Source: VAZQ01 sp034669045 (lineage in GTDB: Bacteria; Pseudomonadota; Alphaproteobacteria; Rhizobiales; Xanthobacteraceae). From it: DNA of 64,000 nucleotides. Numbering within the stretch: position 1 is the stretch's first letter; the number at the start of each line of letters is the position of its first letter. The position numbers and the translations under genes are program-made. Of this stretch, positions 35,052 to 43,355 are shown one piece after another. The notes under the pieces were generated by a model, which saw only the letters and a list, made by a program, of their open reading frames with translations, was not told where the DNA came from and ran no database searches. The DNA is taken from positions 1 to 64,000 of the forward strand of contig JAXDOD010000190.1 in the NCBI GenBank assembly GCA_034669045.1, read 5' to 3'.

Positions 35052-36408
35052 CTGATCCGCCCTTGTCGACGTCGGTGGCCGCGATGTTGTCGAGCCGTAC
35101 AAATGGCTGACTGCTCTCCGCATGAAGCGCGGTGCCGCCGGTCAGCCGCTGCCAACGCTCGATGCTGATGTCGACGAACCTCGGATCGAGCTCGATCACA
35201 CGCGCGCGGCGACCGGTCCGTTCCGCCGCAATCAGGGTCGTCCCGGTGCCGCCGAAGGGATCAAGGATCAGGCCGCCACGGTTGGAGCAGTCACGGATTG
35301 CGTCCGCGATCATGGCCACCGGCTTGACGGTTGGATGGAGAGAAAGCTTGCTCTTCTTGGTCCCATTCAATGCGTTCTGGCCGACATAGTCCCAGACATT
35401 GGCGCGGTGCCGGCCCCACTTCCCGAGCGCCACATTGTTGATGTGGGGCTTCCTGCCGACCTTGAATACGAAAATGAGCTCGTGCTTGGATCGATAGAGC
35501 GACCCCATGCCGGCGTTGCTCTTGTTCCAGACGCAGAGGTTCTTGAGCTCGCTGTAGACCTCGTCGCCGGCGGCAATCAGTTCCCGCTGGTGCCGCCAGT
35601 CCATGCAGACAAAATGGATGGCGCCGTTGATCGATCGGCTCGCCGCATGGCCAAGCGAGGTCTTCAGGAAGGTTTGGAACTCGGCCGAGGAGAGCTCACC
35701 CGATGCCATGGCAAAATCATCATGCTTGACTGCCCCCAACCCGGAGACGTGACCCTCGATCGGCACGTTGTAGGGTGGGTCGGCAAACATCATCTCGGCT
35801 TTGTCGGCCCCTAGCACCTGGGCATAGCTTTCGGGCCGCAAGGCGTCGCCACAGATCAGGCGATGGTCGCCGAGAATCCATTGGTCGCCCAGGCGGCTGA
35901 CCGGCATGATCTCGGTATCGATCTTCGGCAGGTCGTCTTCTTGATCGAGGCCGTCGCGGTCCAGAAGGCCGTCTATCTCACCGACCTCAAATCCACTGGC
36001 TTGGAGCTCGACCGCGGGGTCGAGCTCCAGGAGGTCGGAGAACTCAAGCGAGAGGGCCTCGCAGTCCCATGCGGCATCATCAGCCAGCCGGTTGAGGGCA
36101 AGGCGCAGCATCCGCAGGTCGGCATCGGATAGGTCCGTCAAGCTGACGGCCGGCACCTCGGTGAGCCCAAGTCGCCGCGCCGCCAGCACCAACCCCCAGC
36201 CCGCAACGACCCGCCCCTGGGAGTCGATCAGGATCGGCAGGACGAAGCCAAACCGATTGAGGCTCTCAGCGAGCTTGTGAACCTGGTGTGCCGAGTGCTT
36301 GCGCGTTGCTCGCCCCAAGGGCTTGCACCCCGCGACAGGCACCAGCTGGGGCACCAAGTCGCGAGAAAGGGGGTAGCCGTTTCCGCGACGTTCAATCAGC
36401 CGCGCCAT
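35044..36408 (-). CDS. ParB-like/DNA methyltransferase fusion, phage-borne
   Basis: Start at ATG 36408 is chosen because GGAGG lies five bases upstream; a longer frame to 36474 has no such site. The N-terminal 110 residues are ParB/Srx-like (HQVHKLAESLNRFGFVLPIL, SQGRVVAGWGLVLAARRLG, VSLTDLSDADLRMLRLALNR). The rest is a beta-class amino-methyltransferase with motif IV MFADPPYNVPIEG before motif I LILDPFGGTGTTLIAAERTG. It would methylate adenine-N6 or cytosine-N4, probably to protect or mark phage DNA. It is the common ParB-methylase partner of DUF5681 and terminase genes in rhizobial prophages. Confidence 0.82.
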   Translation of the reverse strand: MARLIERRGNGYPLSRDLVPQLVPVAGCKPLGRATRKHSAHQVHKLAESLNRFGFVLPILIDSQGRVVAGWGLVLAARRLGLTEVPAVSLTDLSDADLRMLRLALNRLADDAAWDCEALSLEFSDLLELDPAVELQASGFEVGEIDGLLDRDGLDQEDDLPKIDTEIMPVSRLGDQWILGDHRLICGDALRPESYAQVLGADKAEMMFADPPYNVPIEGHVSGLGAVKHDDFAMASGELSSAEFQTFLKTSLGHAASRSINGAIHFVCMDWRHQRELIAAGDEVYSELKNLCVWNKSNAGMGSLYRSKHELIFVFKVGRKPHINNVALGKWGRHRANVWDYVGQNALNGTKKSKLSLHPTVKPVAMIADAIRDCSNRGGLILDPFGGTGTTLIAAERTGRRARVIELDPRFVDISIERWQRLTGGTALHAESSQPFVRLDNIAATDVDKGGSDA

Positions 36409-36535
36409 TCTCACCTCCGGCACGTGGCGAGGCGGCGGTTCCACGGCATCCGCATGCCTGGCCAAACGATGCACTGACTTAGAGCAGGGGAGGCGGGACC
36501 TGCACGCGGCAACTACCGCAAATGCAGCATCTGCG

Positions 36536-37138
36536 CTATTTGCGCCGGCCGGCGGCCCTCAAAATGGTGTCGTCGTGAACGTCAAGCAGCTTCAGATCCT
36601 TGAGTTTGTCACGGACCCGACCACAAAATTGCTTGTTCGGGAGGGCAGCCTGGTCCGGTGGCCCATCTGGATAAAGCTCATCGATCGCGCGTTTCGCGCG
36701 GTCAAAACTCGGCCGACCTTTTGGCGTTCGCTGCTTTGCACCAGAGGACGGGTGTTTGGCGTCCCCTCGTCGTGCTCGGGGGGCACACAAAACACTCGTG
36801 ATGTCGGTCCTGGAAAGTTTAATCCACTCCAGGGTCCAGGGACCGGGCAGGCGGTGACTCCCCTGACGAACTGTCCACGGCTTACGCGGCCGCGACTGCT
36901 CCCAGTCCAGATCCTTCGGTCTGATCGGCGTCCGTATGGCAAACGCCGCTCCTTCAAGAACATCTTTCGAAGTCATATGCCGGTTGGCGTGCTCCTTCAG
37001 CCGGCCCCAAAACCCTATGAGACCGTCAGCAAGAGCTTGGCAGATATCGGCTTGCGCCTCCTCCTTCGGGCACCCGGTCGCGTCCATGACGCGTCGAACT
37101 GCTTCGTTCAGACATTCCCAAACTGAATCGTAGGTCAT
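36536..37138 (-). CDS. Hypothetical phage-associated protein, 200 residues
   Basis: The N-terminus is helical (CLNEAVRRVMDATGCPKEEA, ADICQALADGLIGFWGRLK). A central basic, proline-rich stretch follows, then a C-terminal module (RAKRAIDELYPDGPPDQAAL, PNKQFCGRVRDKLKDLKLLD, DDTILRAAGRRK). The C-terminal module recurs in rhizobial phage-like islands at this position and looks like a small winged-helix or HTH domain; a regulatory or DNA-binding role is inference. It is first in the minus-strand cassette, about 130 bp before the methyltransferase. Confidence 0.6.
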   Translation of the reverse strand: MTYDSVWECLNEAVRRVMDATGCPKEEAQADICQALADGLIGFWGRLKEHANRHMTSKDVLEGAAFAIRTPIRPKDLDWEQSRPRKPWTVRQGSHRLPGPWTLEWIKLSRTDITSVLCAPRARRGDAKHPSSGAKQRTPKGRPSFDRAKRAIDELYPDGPPDQAALPNKQFCGRVRDKLKDLKLLDVHDDTILRAAGRRK

Positions 37139-37954
37139 GAAACACCACTCGGTTGGTCGTGCCCCACGCGTTGGCGAGCCCCATGTCTTGCTGTCGCACA
37201 GGCCTGACCGATCGGGCGGGCGCGCCGAATAGGAATGCTATCGCACGCCGGTCGTACGAGGTACGGCCGTCGATTGCGGTGCCAACAATGGGTGCTGGGC
37301 TGCGAGCAACAACGCTACGCGAGAGCAGCGACCAATGCCGGGACATCCCCGCATTCTCGTTGCCCTGCACCAGTGATCTTGTTGCTATTTCTTGCGCCTG
37401 GGAGGGTGCCATCTTTTATAGGCTTCGACGAAGTTGTTCAAGTCCGGGCGGTAGGCCTCATCCGCGATGGCCCAGACATTCAGATCCATGGAAACTCTCG
37501 GCTGCGACAAGATTCCCCGGTGGCGACAAGTTCGCTGATCGTGCCTCCAATTCCCTGCACTGAAGGCAAGAATTCCCTGTTCCCCTGGGTAGGGAATTTG
37601 CTCGGAAACCCCCGTGTTTGCTCGTGCCTGACTATGCAGACAGGCCAAACACCGGCAAATCGCGAAAAATTCCCTGCAGATTGCCGTGGATCAGGGAATT
37701 TGGCCATGGAGACCAGTTCGATCACGACTGCGTCCACCACCAATCCTTTCAACAGGTTAGGTCGGATTGCCGGAGAACGGCGCAGGAACGTGAGACTTGG
37801 CGTGAGACTTCCGAAGTCTCACGCCGGTTGACGCCTTGCCAGGGCGCCAGCGGTACAACGAGCCGCGACGGATTACGCTCGCGCCTATCGCCGGCAGCGG
37901 CTACCGTCGGCAAGCGGGGATGCGTTTCTGCCATCCCGCAGCAAAGGCAACGCA
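37139..37954. other. Intergenic boundary between phage cassette and chromosome
   Basis: No supported gene. A short minus-strand tail (MDLNVWAIADEAYRPDLNNF, ending PPRRKK) at 37385-37489 might be a remnant. GGGAATT-type hairpins occur at 37571-37700. The right end holds the upstream region of the solute-binding protein gene. Confidence 0.4.
37571..37700. repeat. Two AATTCCCT/AGGGAATT hairpins
   Basis: AATTCCCT (37571-37578) pairs with AGGGAATT (37591-37598). About 70 bp on, AATTCCCTG (37668-37676) pairs with CAGGGAATT (37692-37700). A further single TTCCCTG copy lies near 37552. They look like a small dispersed palindromic family. Confidence 0.6.
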
Positions 37955-38746
37955 ATGAACCGTCTTCCCCTCATCCTGGCCGTCCTGCTGGTGTCGGCGA
38001 CTGTCGGCCGGGCGCAGCCGATTGCGGACCCACGGGTCGCCGATCTTGCGCAAACAGGCAAAGTTCGTGTCGGATTGTTTCCACCTCAGTATACCAAAGA
38101 CCCGACGACGGGAGCGCTCAAGCTTGTCTGGGCGGAGATCGCGCGGGCGTTCGCGGCGCGTGTCGGGGTTCAGCTTGTTCTGGTGGAAAGGCCTACTCCG
38201 CCGGAAGCCATCGCCTGCCTCAAGACGCAGGCATGCGACCTGTTGTTTCTGCCGTTCGATGATCGGGCCGCCAGCGTCGGCGATTTCTCGAATCCGATTT
38301 TTCAATTCGACTACACATTGCTGGTGCCCGCCGGTTCGCCGGTGCGCAGCGTCGCCGATGCGGACCGTCCCGGCGTTCGGATCGCGGCCGTGCGCAACCA
38401 TGCCTCGACCGTGACATTGAGCGGATTATTGAAGCAGGCCGAACTCGTCTACGCAGAAACGCCCGAGCCTACCTTTGACCTTCTGCGCGCCGGAACGACC
38501 CATCTGATGGCATCGACCCGCAACGCACTGTTGCAGTTCTCGGATCAGTTGCCCGGATCACGGGTTTTGGAGGACCGTTACGGGGCGAACATCAACCGGA
38601 TGGTGGTTCCCAAGGGCAAGGCAGGATGGCTCGCCTATGTGACCGAGTTCGTCGAGGAGGCGAAGGCTTCGGGCCTGGTGCAGAAGGCCATCGACCGCGC
38701 CGGCCCGCGCGGGGTCACGGTCGCTACGCCGGGAGACTCAAAATAG
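37955..38746 (+). CDS. Periplasmic solute-binding protein, family 3
   Basis: A 263-residue protein with signal peptide MNRLPLILAVLLVSATVGRAQ. The mature part has the amino-acid-type SBP_bac_3 layout: TGKVRVGLFPPQYTKDPTTG, WAEIARAFAARVGVQLVLVE, CLKTQACDLLFLPFDDRAAS, FDYTLLVPAGSPVRSVADAD and ANINRMVVPKGKAGWLAYV. Two cysteines (CLKTQAC) may form a disulfide. Such proteins feed ABC importers or act as sensors, but no permease or ATPase gene lies nearby, so it is an orphan. Ligand cannot be read from sequence. Confidence 0.82.
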   Translation: MNRLPLILAVLLVSATVGRAQPIADPRVADLAQTGKVRVGLFPPQYTKDPTTGALKLVWAEIARAFAARVGVQLVLVERPTPPEAIACLKTQACDLLFLPFDDRAASVGDFSNPIFQFDYTLLVPAGSPVRSVADADRPGVRIAAVRNHASTVTLSGLLKQAELVYAETPEPTFDLLRAGTTHLMASTRNALLQFSDQLPGSRVLEDRYGANINRMVVPKGKAGWLAYVTEFVEEAKASGLVQKAIDRAGPRGVTVATPGDSK

Positions 38747-38993
38747 CCGCTCCATGGCGCGGCCCGCCCGGCAGCCGCTCCGGCCGATACCAGCGAACAG
38801 ACCATTTTACGGAACAGACCAAATTTTGGCGGCGGTCGTGGTGCGGCTGCCAGTCAAATCAATAGCTTAGGACGCATCAGGAAATCCGTTCGGCAGCGAG
38901 AATTTTTCTGGAACGAATCCAGGAGAGCCACGTTGAGTCCACGCTGGACCGTCCCCCATCCCCCCCGGTGCAAGGTCCGGCTCGTAGCGTCAA

Positions 38994-39023
38994 AAAAACC
39001 CCGCTTCCCCCGGCGGGGTTTTT
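38994..39023 (+). terminator. Intrinsic terminator
   Basis: A perfect 11-bp stem (AAAAACCCCGC at 38994-39004 with GCGGGGTTTTT at 39013-39023) with an 8-base loop and a T-run. It may end transcription from upstream genes and, being A/T-flanked on both sides, can act in both directions. Confidence 0.85.
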
Positions 39024-39059
39024 CTTGCGCCGGTGGACGAGAACCTTCAGGAGATCGAC

Positions 39060-39263
39060 ATGGCCGCCGACGATGATGCCGCGTGGGCAGACTGGAAGAA
39101 CGCGCTCAAGTCGCTCAAGCTAGCGGTCGATGAATACGCGGACGTCTGCGAACTTCCGGCGACCGATCCGAAGGTGCAGAAAGCCTGGGCCGACGTGAAG
39201 CAGGCGCAGGCCGAGCTCGGACGAGCAGCCAGCAACATCGCTCCCGCGGGCGCCACGGCGTAG
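39060..39263 (+). CDS. Small acidic helical protein of unknown function
   Basis: Start at ATG 39060 is supported by AGGAG at 39048-39052; a GTG at 39033 would add nine residues. The 67-residue product (MAADDDAAWADWKNALKSLK, VDEYADVCELPATDPKVQ, KAWADVKQAQAELGRAA) is predicted to be all helix, with tryptophans at regular spacing. No family recognised. It is monocistronic, between a terminator and a repeat-rich spacer. Confidence 0.55.
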   Translation: MAADDDAAWADWKNALKSLKLAVDEYADVCELPATDPKVQKAWADVKQAQAELGRAASNIAPAGATA

Positions 39264-39609
39264 CCGTCGTCAGAAAACCGCGCTCGCGGAATGACGCCGC
39301 CGACCGAACCATTCCGTCCGACAAGATTGCCGGCCGCGCCGTCGGTCCGCGACCTCGCCCGCTCATGTCCGCGCCAGCGGAACTCCAGGAGCCGCTTGCT
39401 CTGATTCCTCGATTCCCTGCGCTGGGTCCCCGCGGTCGCGGCGACGAGCGGACTGTGGGCCGGTTCATCATGAGCGGGACATGCGCTAGGCATTGCCGAC
39501 GCGCTTGTCCTGCGACCATCGCAGCGCTACACGAGGGCGCGGCGCCGGCTCGCGTTCCCTCTGCCGGTCCGGCACCGCCGGGATGCAGATCGCGCGACTG
39601 GCGAACAGC
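39264..39609. repeat. Spacer with REP-like rhizobial intergenic repeats
   Basis: Segments such as GCGCTGGGTCCCCGCGGTCG (about 39419-39438) followed by ACGAGCGG are inverse versions of CCGCTCGTCCCCGCG seen at 40627-40642. Such SSPRKRGS-encoding palindromes are widely dispersed between genes in Bradyrhizobium-type genomes. No gene is supported here. Confidence 0.5.
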
Positions 39610-40038
39610 ATGACCAACCTCATTCATCGCAAGCAGTTCATGGTGGAATGGGGACACTGCGACCCTGCCGGCATCGTGTTCAACAGTCGCTTCTTCGAGT
39701 TCTTCGACTGGAGCACCTGGGAGATGTTCGAGGCCGCGCTCGGGGTGCCGCGGGCCGAGCTGTTCGCGGCCTATGGCGTGATGGGCATTCCGCTGGTCGA
39801 CGCGCGGGCGCGCTTCCTGGTTCCGACCAGGTTCGGCGACGTGGTTGACGTCGCCTCGCAAGCCGGCGAATTCCGCCGCTCGAGCTTCGACGTGACGCAC
39901 CGCCTTTCGGTTCGCGGCGAGCTCGTGGTCGAGGGCCGCGAGACGCGGGTGTGGGCGACCCGGGACAAGGACGATCCCGCGAAAATCAAATCGAAGCCGA
40001 TTCCGCCCGAGGTCGTCGAGCGCTTCGCCGTCGGCTGA
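39610..40038 (+). CDS. 4-hydroxybenzoyl-CoA thioesterase-type hot-dog acyl-CoA thioesterase
   Basis: A 142-residue hot-dog protein with VEWGHCDPAGIVFNSRFFEF, where the Asp in the CDPAGIV motif is the catalytic residue of the Pseudomonas-type 4-hydroxybenzoyl-CoA thioesterases. RFGDVVDVASQAGEFRRSSF and VEGRETRVWATRD follow. Start ATG 39610. It lies about 95 bp upstream of hcrC, pointing to hydrolysis or salvage of hydroxybenzoyl- or benzoyl-CoA intermediates of the same pathway. Substrate assignment rests on family and context. Confidence 0.78.
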   Translation: MTNLIHRKQFMVEWGHCDPAGIVFNSRFFEFFDWSTWEMFEAALGVPRAELFAAYGVMGIPLVDARARFLVPTRFGDVVDVASQAGEFRRSSFDVTHRLSVRGELVVEGRETRVWATRDKDDPAKIKSKPIPPEVVERFAVG

Positions 40039-40134
40039 TGCCGGCTCGCCCGCAGGGCAAGGGCTGCCAGGCTTGCAGGGCCGCGCGCGGCACCTCATTT
40101 GAACGGGGTGCCGAATGTTGGTATTGGAACCGCC

Positions 40135-40617
40135 ATGGCACGCATTCTCGAGTTCGTTCTGAACGGCCGGCCGCGCGTGGATGCGGTGCCCGACAACTTG
40201 TTGCTGCTGGACTATCTGCGGGAGGTCGTCGGGCTGACCGGCACCAAGACCGGCTGCGACGGGGGCGAGTGCGGCGCCTGCACGGTGCTGCTCGACGACC
40301 AGCCGAGGCTCTCCTGCCTGACGCTCGCCGCAACGGTCGCGGGGCAGCGGCTCGACACCATCGAATCGCTCGTCCGCGATGGCCGTCTCTCCGCGGTGCA
40401 GCGCGGCTTCCACGAAAAACTCGGCTCCCAGTGCGGCTATTGCACACCCGGATTCATCATGGCGTCCGCGGGACTGCTTCGGCGCAATCCACGCCCGAGC
40501 GAGGACGATATCCGCGCGGCGCTCGGCAGCAACATCTGCCGCTGCACCGGCTACGTGAAGATCGTCGAGGCGGTGAAATACGCGGCCGACCTGCACGCCG
40601 GCGGAGTGTCGCCGTGA
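40135..40617 (+). CDS. hcrC: 4-hydroxybenzoyl-CoA reductase gamma subunit, two [2Fe-2S] clusters
   Basis: A 160-residue iron-sulfur subunit of a molybdenum hydroxylase. The plant-type cluster uses Cys41, Cys46, Cys49 and Cys61 (TGCDGGECGACTVLL, LSCL). The second uses Cys100, Cys103, Cys135 and Cys137 (SQCGYCTPGF, NICRCTGY). It carries electrons to the Mo cofactor in the alpha subunit. The operon context (FAD subunit with an extra Fe4S4 motif, thioesterase upstream) identifies the enzyme as the reductase that removes the para-hydroxyl of 4-hydroxybenzoyl-CoA in anaerobic aromatic degradation. In Rhodopseudomonas the genes are called hba. Confidence 0.85.
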   Translation: MARILEFVLNGRPRVDAVPDNLLLLDYLREVVGLTGTKTGCDGGECGACTVLLDDQPRLSCLTLAATVAGQRLDTIESLVRDGRLSAVQRGFHEKLGSQCGYCTPGFIMASAGLLRRNPRPSEDDIRAALGSNICRCTGYVKIVEAVKYAADLHAGGVSP

Positions 40618-40729
40618 ACGCCGTGACCCGCTCGTCCCCGCGCAAGCGGAGACCCAGGCTGCTGCCGCGAGCGCACACCGCGCCGGATGCCCGCTTTCGC
40701 GCGCATGAGCGGGGAGACGGTGCGTTGTC
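40618..40729. repeat. REP-like palindromic repeat inside the hcr operon
   Basis: The 112-bp gap between hcrC and hcrA contains CCGCTCGTCCCCGCGCAAGC and GCATGAGCGGGGAGACGG, arms of the dispersed SSPRKRGS-type repeat. The last part also supplies the GGGGAGA ribosome-binding region of hcrA. Confidence 0.5.
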
Positions 40730-43090
40730 ATGAACGACATCTTGCCCACGCATAACATCGGCGGCTACCTGCCGATGATCGACGGGCCCGAGAAGGTCTC
40801 CGGCCGCGCCAAATACACCGCCGACATCGTCGCGCCGGGGATGCTGGCCGGGCGGATCTATCGCAGCCCTTATTCCCACGCTGAAATCCTCGCGGTCGAC
40901 GTCTCGGAAGCGCTGAAACTTCCCGGCGTCAAGGCGATCGTCACCGGCGCCGATTGCGACAAGACCTTCGGCGTGCTGCCGGTGGCGCGCAGCGAACATC
41001 CGCTGGCGCGCGACAAGGTGCGCTACCGCGGCGAGCCGGTAGCCGCGGTCGCCGCGGTCGACGACGCCACGGCGCGCAAGGCGCTGGGGCTGATCAAGCT
41101 GAAGGTTCGCGAGCTGCCGGCCTATTACACCGCCTGGGACGCGATGGCGACCGACGCGGTCGATATCCATGCGCACCGGCCGCACAACATCGAACGCGAC
41201 GTCTTCTTCGAGCTCGGCAGCGTCGAGCAGGGTTTCGCCGCGGCCGACCTCGTGCGCGAAGCCGCCAGCAATTGCGCCGAGGTGTGCCAGAACCAGATGG
41301 AGATGCACGCCGCTCTCGCCGAATACGACGCGGTGCGCGACCGCCTGACCGTGCATGCCTCGACCCAGGTTCCCTACTACGTGCACCTGATGCTGAGCCA
41401 GATCCTCGGCATGGACATGTCGCGCATCCGCGTGATCAAGCCGCACGTGGGCGGCGGCTTCGGCTGCCGCACCGAGACGCTCAATGTCGAGCTGATCGCG
41501 GCGCTGCTGGCGCGCAAGGCCGGCGGCTGCGTGCGCATGGTGATCAACCGCGAGGAGACCTTCATCACCCATCGCGGGCGGCCGCAGACCGACATCCGTC
41601 TCAAGATCGGCATGACGAAGGACGGCCGCATCACCGCGGTCGAATGCGAGTGCTATCAGCGCGGCGGCGCCCATTCGGGCTACGGCGTGGTGACCATCCT
41701 CTATTCCGGCTCGATGCTCTACGCCATCTACGACCTGCACAACGTCAAATATCTCGGCAAGCGGGTGATGACCAACACGCCGCCCTGCGGCGCGTTCCGC
41801 GGCCACGGCACGGTCGACATCCGCTTCGCGTTCGAGAACCTCATCGACCAGATGGCGGGCGAACTGGGCATCGATCCGTTCGCGGTGCGGCGCGCGAACT
41901 ACCTGCCCGCGCCGGGCGCCAAGCCGACTTTCACGGACAACGACCTGATGGTGGCGAGCTACGGGCTGCCGGAATGCGTCGACTGGGTCGAGCGCGAGAG
42001 CGGCTGGAGCGCGCGCAAGGGCAGGCTGCCGAAGGGCAGGGGCGCCAGCCAGGGTGTCAGCAAAGGTTTGGGCATGGCCTGCTCGCACTACATCAGCGGC
42101 GCGTCGAAGCCGGTGAACTGGACCGGCGAGCCGCATGCGACCGTGAAGATCAAGCTCGATTTCGACGGCTCGGTGGTCGTGCTCTCGGGCGCCGCCGACA
42201 TCGGGCAGGGGTCCTCGACCATCCTGGTGCAGACCGTCGCCGAGGTGCTCGGCCTCGATATCTCCCGCGTCCGCATCATCACCGGCGACAGCGACGTGGT
42301 GCCGAAGGACAACGGCTCCTACTCCTCGCGCGTCACCTTCATGGTCGGCAATGCGGCAATCGATGCGGCGCAGCGATTGAAGGCCGTTCTGGTCGAGGCG
42401 GCGGCGCGCAGGCTCGACGCCAAGCCCGATGAAATCGAATGCCTGGGCGAGCTTTACCGCGCCGGCGCGCAGGACAAGGGCCTCACCTTCAACGAAGTCG
42501 TCATGGAGGCGTTGCGCGACACCGGCACCATCACGGTCACCGGCAACTACTCGACCATTCCGGACTCGCACGGCGGCAAGAAATATCGCGGCTCCGCGAT
42601 CGGCGGCACCATGGGCTACAGCTATTCCGCCCAGGTGGTCGAGGTCAGCGTCGACGAGGATACCGGGGTCGTGACCGTCGACCAGGTCTGGGTGGCGCAC
42701 GACTGCGGCAAGGCGCTCAACCGGCTCACCGTCGAGGGCCAGGTGCAGGGCTCGGTCTGGATGGGCATGGGCCAGGCCATGAGCGAGGAGACCGCCTATC
42801 ACGAAGGCCTCCTCCTCACCGGCAACATGCTCGACTATCGCGTTCCGACCCTGCAGGACTCGCCTCCGATCGAAGTCGGCATCATCGAGAGCAACGATCC
42901 GCAGGGTCCGTTCGGGGCCAAGGAGGCGGGCGAAGGCTCGCTCGCCGCCTTCCTGCCCGCGCTCACCAACGCCATCGCGGACGCGATCGGGATCCGCTTC
43001 AACGACCTTCCGGTCACCCCCGACCGCGTCTTCGCGGCGATCGAGAAGCGCGACCGCGCGTTGCGCGCCGCAAACGGCGGCTCGCGATGA
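40730..43090 (+). CDS. hcrA: 4-hydroxybenzoyl-CoA reductase alpha subunit, molybdopterin-binding
   Basis: A 786-residue xanthine-oxidase-family large subunit. The N-terminal domain has GRAKYTADIVAPGMLAGRIY and SPYSHAEILAVDVSEALKLP. The cofactor-binding domains have IKPHVGGGFGCRTETLNVEL, CGAFRGHGTVDIRFAFENLI, ADIGQGSSTILVQTVAEVLG and DNGSYSSRVTFMVGNAAID. The active-site loop GPFGAKEAGEGSL carries the expected catalytic Glu (Glu735 by my count). It binds Mo-molybdopterin cytosine dinucleotide and performs reductive dehydroxylation with HcrB and HcrC. Length and motif order are normal. Confidence 0.88.
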   Translation: MNDILPTHNIGGYLPMIDGPEKVSGRAKYTADIVAPGMLAGRIYRSPYSHAEILAVDVSEALKLPGVKAIVTGADCDKTFGVLPVARSEHPLARDKVRYRGEPVAAVAAVDDATARKALGLIKLKVRELPAYYTAWDAMATDAVDIHAHRPHNIERDVFFELGSVEQGFAAADLVREAASNCAEVCQNQMEMHAALAEYDAVRDRLTVHASTQVPYYVHLMLSQILGMDMSRIRVIKPHVGGGFGCRTETLNVELIAALLARKAGGCVRMVINREETFITHRGRPQTDIRLKIGMTKDGRITAVECECYQRGGAHSGYGVVTILYSGSMLYAIYDLHNVKYLGKRVMTNTPPCGAFRGHGTVDIRFAFENLIDQMAGELGIDPFAVRRANYLPAPGAKPTFTDNDLMVASYGLPECVDWVERESGWSARKGRLPKGRGASQGVSKGLGMACSHYISGASKPVNWTGEPHATVKIKLDFDGSVVVLSGAADIGQGSSTILVQTVAEVLGLDISRVRIITGDSDVVPKDNGSYSSRVTFMVGNAAIDAAQRLKAVLVEAAARRLDAKPDEIECLGELYRAGAQDKGLTFNEVVMEALRDTGTITVTGNYSTIPDSHGGKKYRGSAIGGTMGYSYSAQVVEVSVDEDTGVVTVDQVWVAHDCGKALNRLTVEGQVQGSVWMGMGQAMSEETAYHEGLLLTGNMLDYRVPTLQDSPPIEVGIIESNDPQGPFGAKEAGEGSLAAFLPALTNAIADAIGIRFNDLPVTPDRVFAAIEKRDRALRAANGGSR

Positions 43091-43355
43091 GTGCCGCCGT
43101 ACAGAGCACGACTGGAGCAATGCGCTCAATGCGGCTGTCGCGAAGGCTCGCGCCACATCGTTCCCCTCCCCCATCCCCCGTCGAAGACGGGCGTAAACGC
43201 CCTGATGTGGGGAGGGGACAGGGGTGGGGTACCCCAAGCTCAAGCGGATCCGCATTCACCCCACCCCCAACCCCTCCCCACAAGGGGGAGGGGAGCCCAC
43301 CGAGTTCGCGGCGCGGTATTGCTTCCTCTCGGCGCGTGCGAACGGAAGCTGAGTG
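43091..43355. repeat. Palindromic intergenic repeat between hcrA and hcrB
   Basis: A G/C-run inverted repeat: GGGGAGGGGACAGGGGTGGG (43209-43228) faces CCCCACCCCCAACCCCTCCC (43259-43278), about 90% complementary. CCCCTCCCCCATCCCC (about 43164) and AAGGGGGAGGGGAGC (about 43283) add further arms. It resembles mobile palindromic elements found between rhizobial genes and would form a strong RNA hairpin within the operon transcript. Confidence 0.7.

Noticed and set aside
37026..37412. Minus-strand open frame of 128 residues before the phage cassette
   Set aside because: No motifs, no ribosome-binding site and overlap with the start of the better supported 200-residue gene.
40457..43255. A 932-residue open frame antisense to hcrA
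   Set aside because: It is a shadow of the GC-rich third codon positions of hcrA; the sense frame carries complete molybdenum-hydroxylase motifs and the antisense protein has none.
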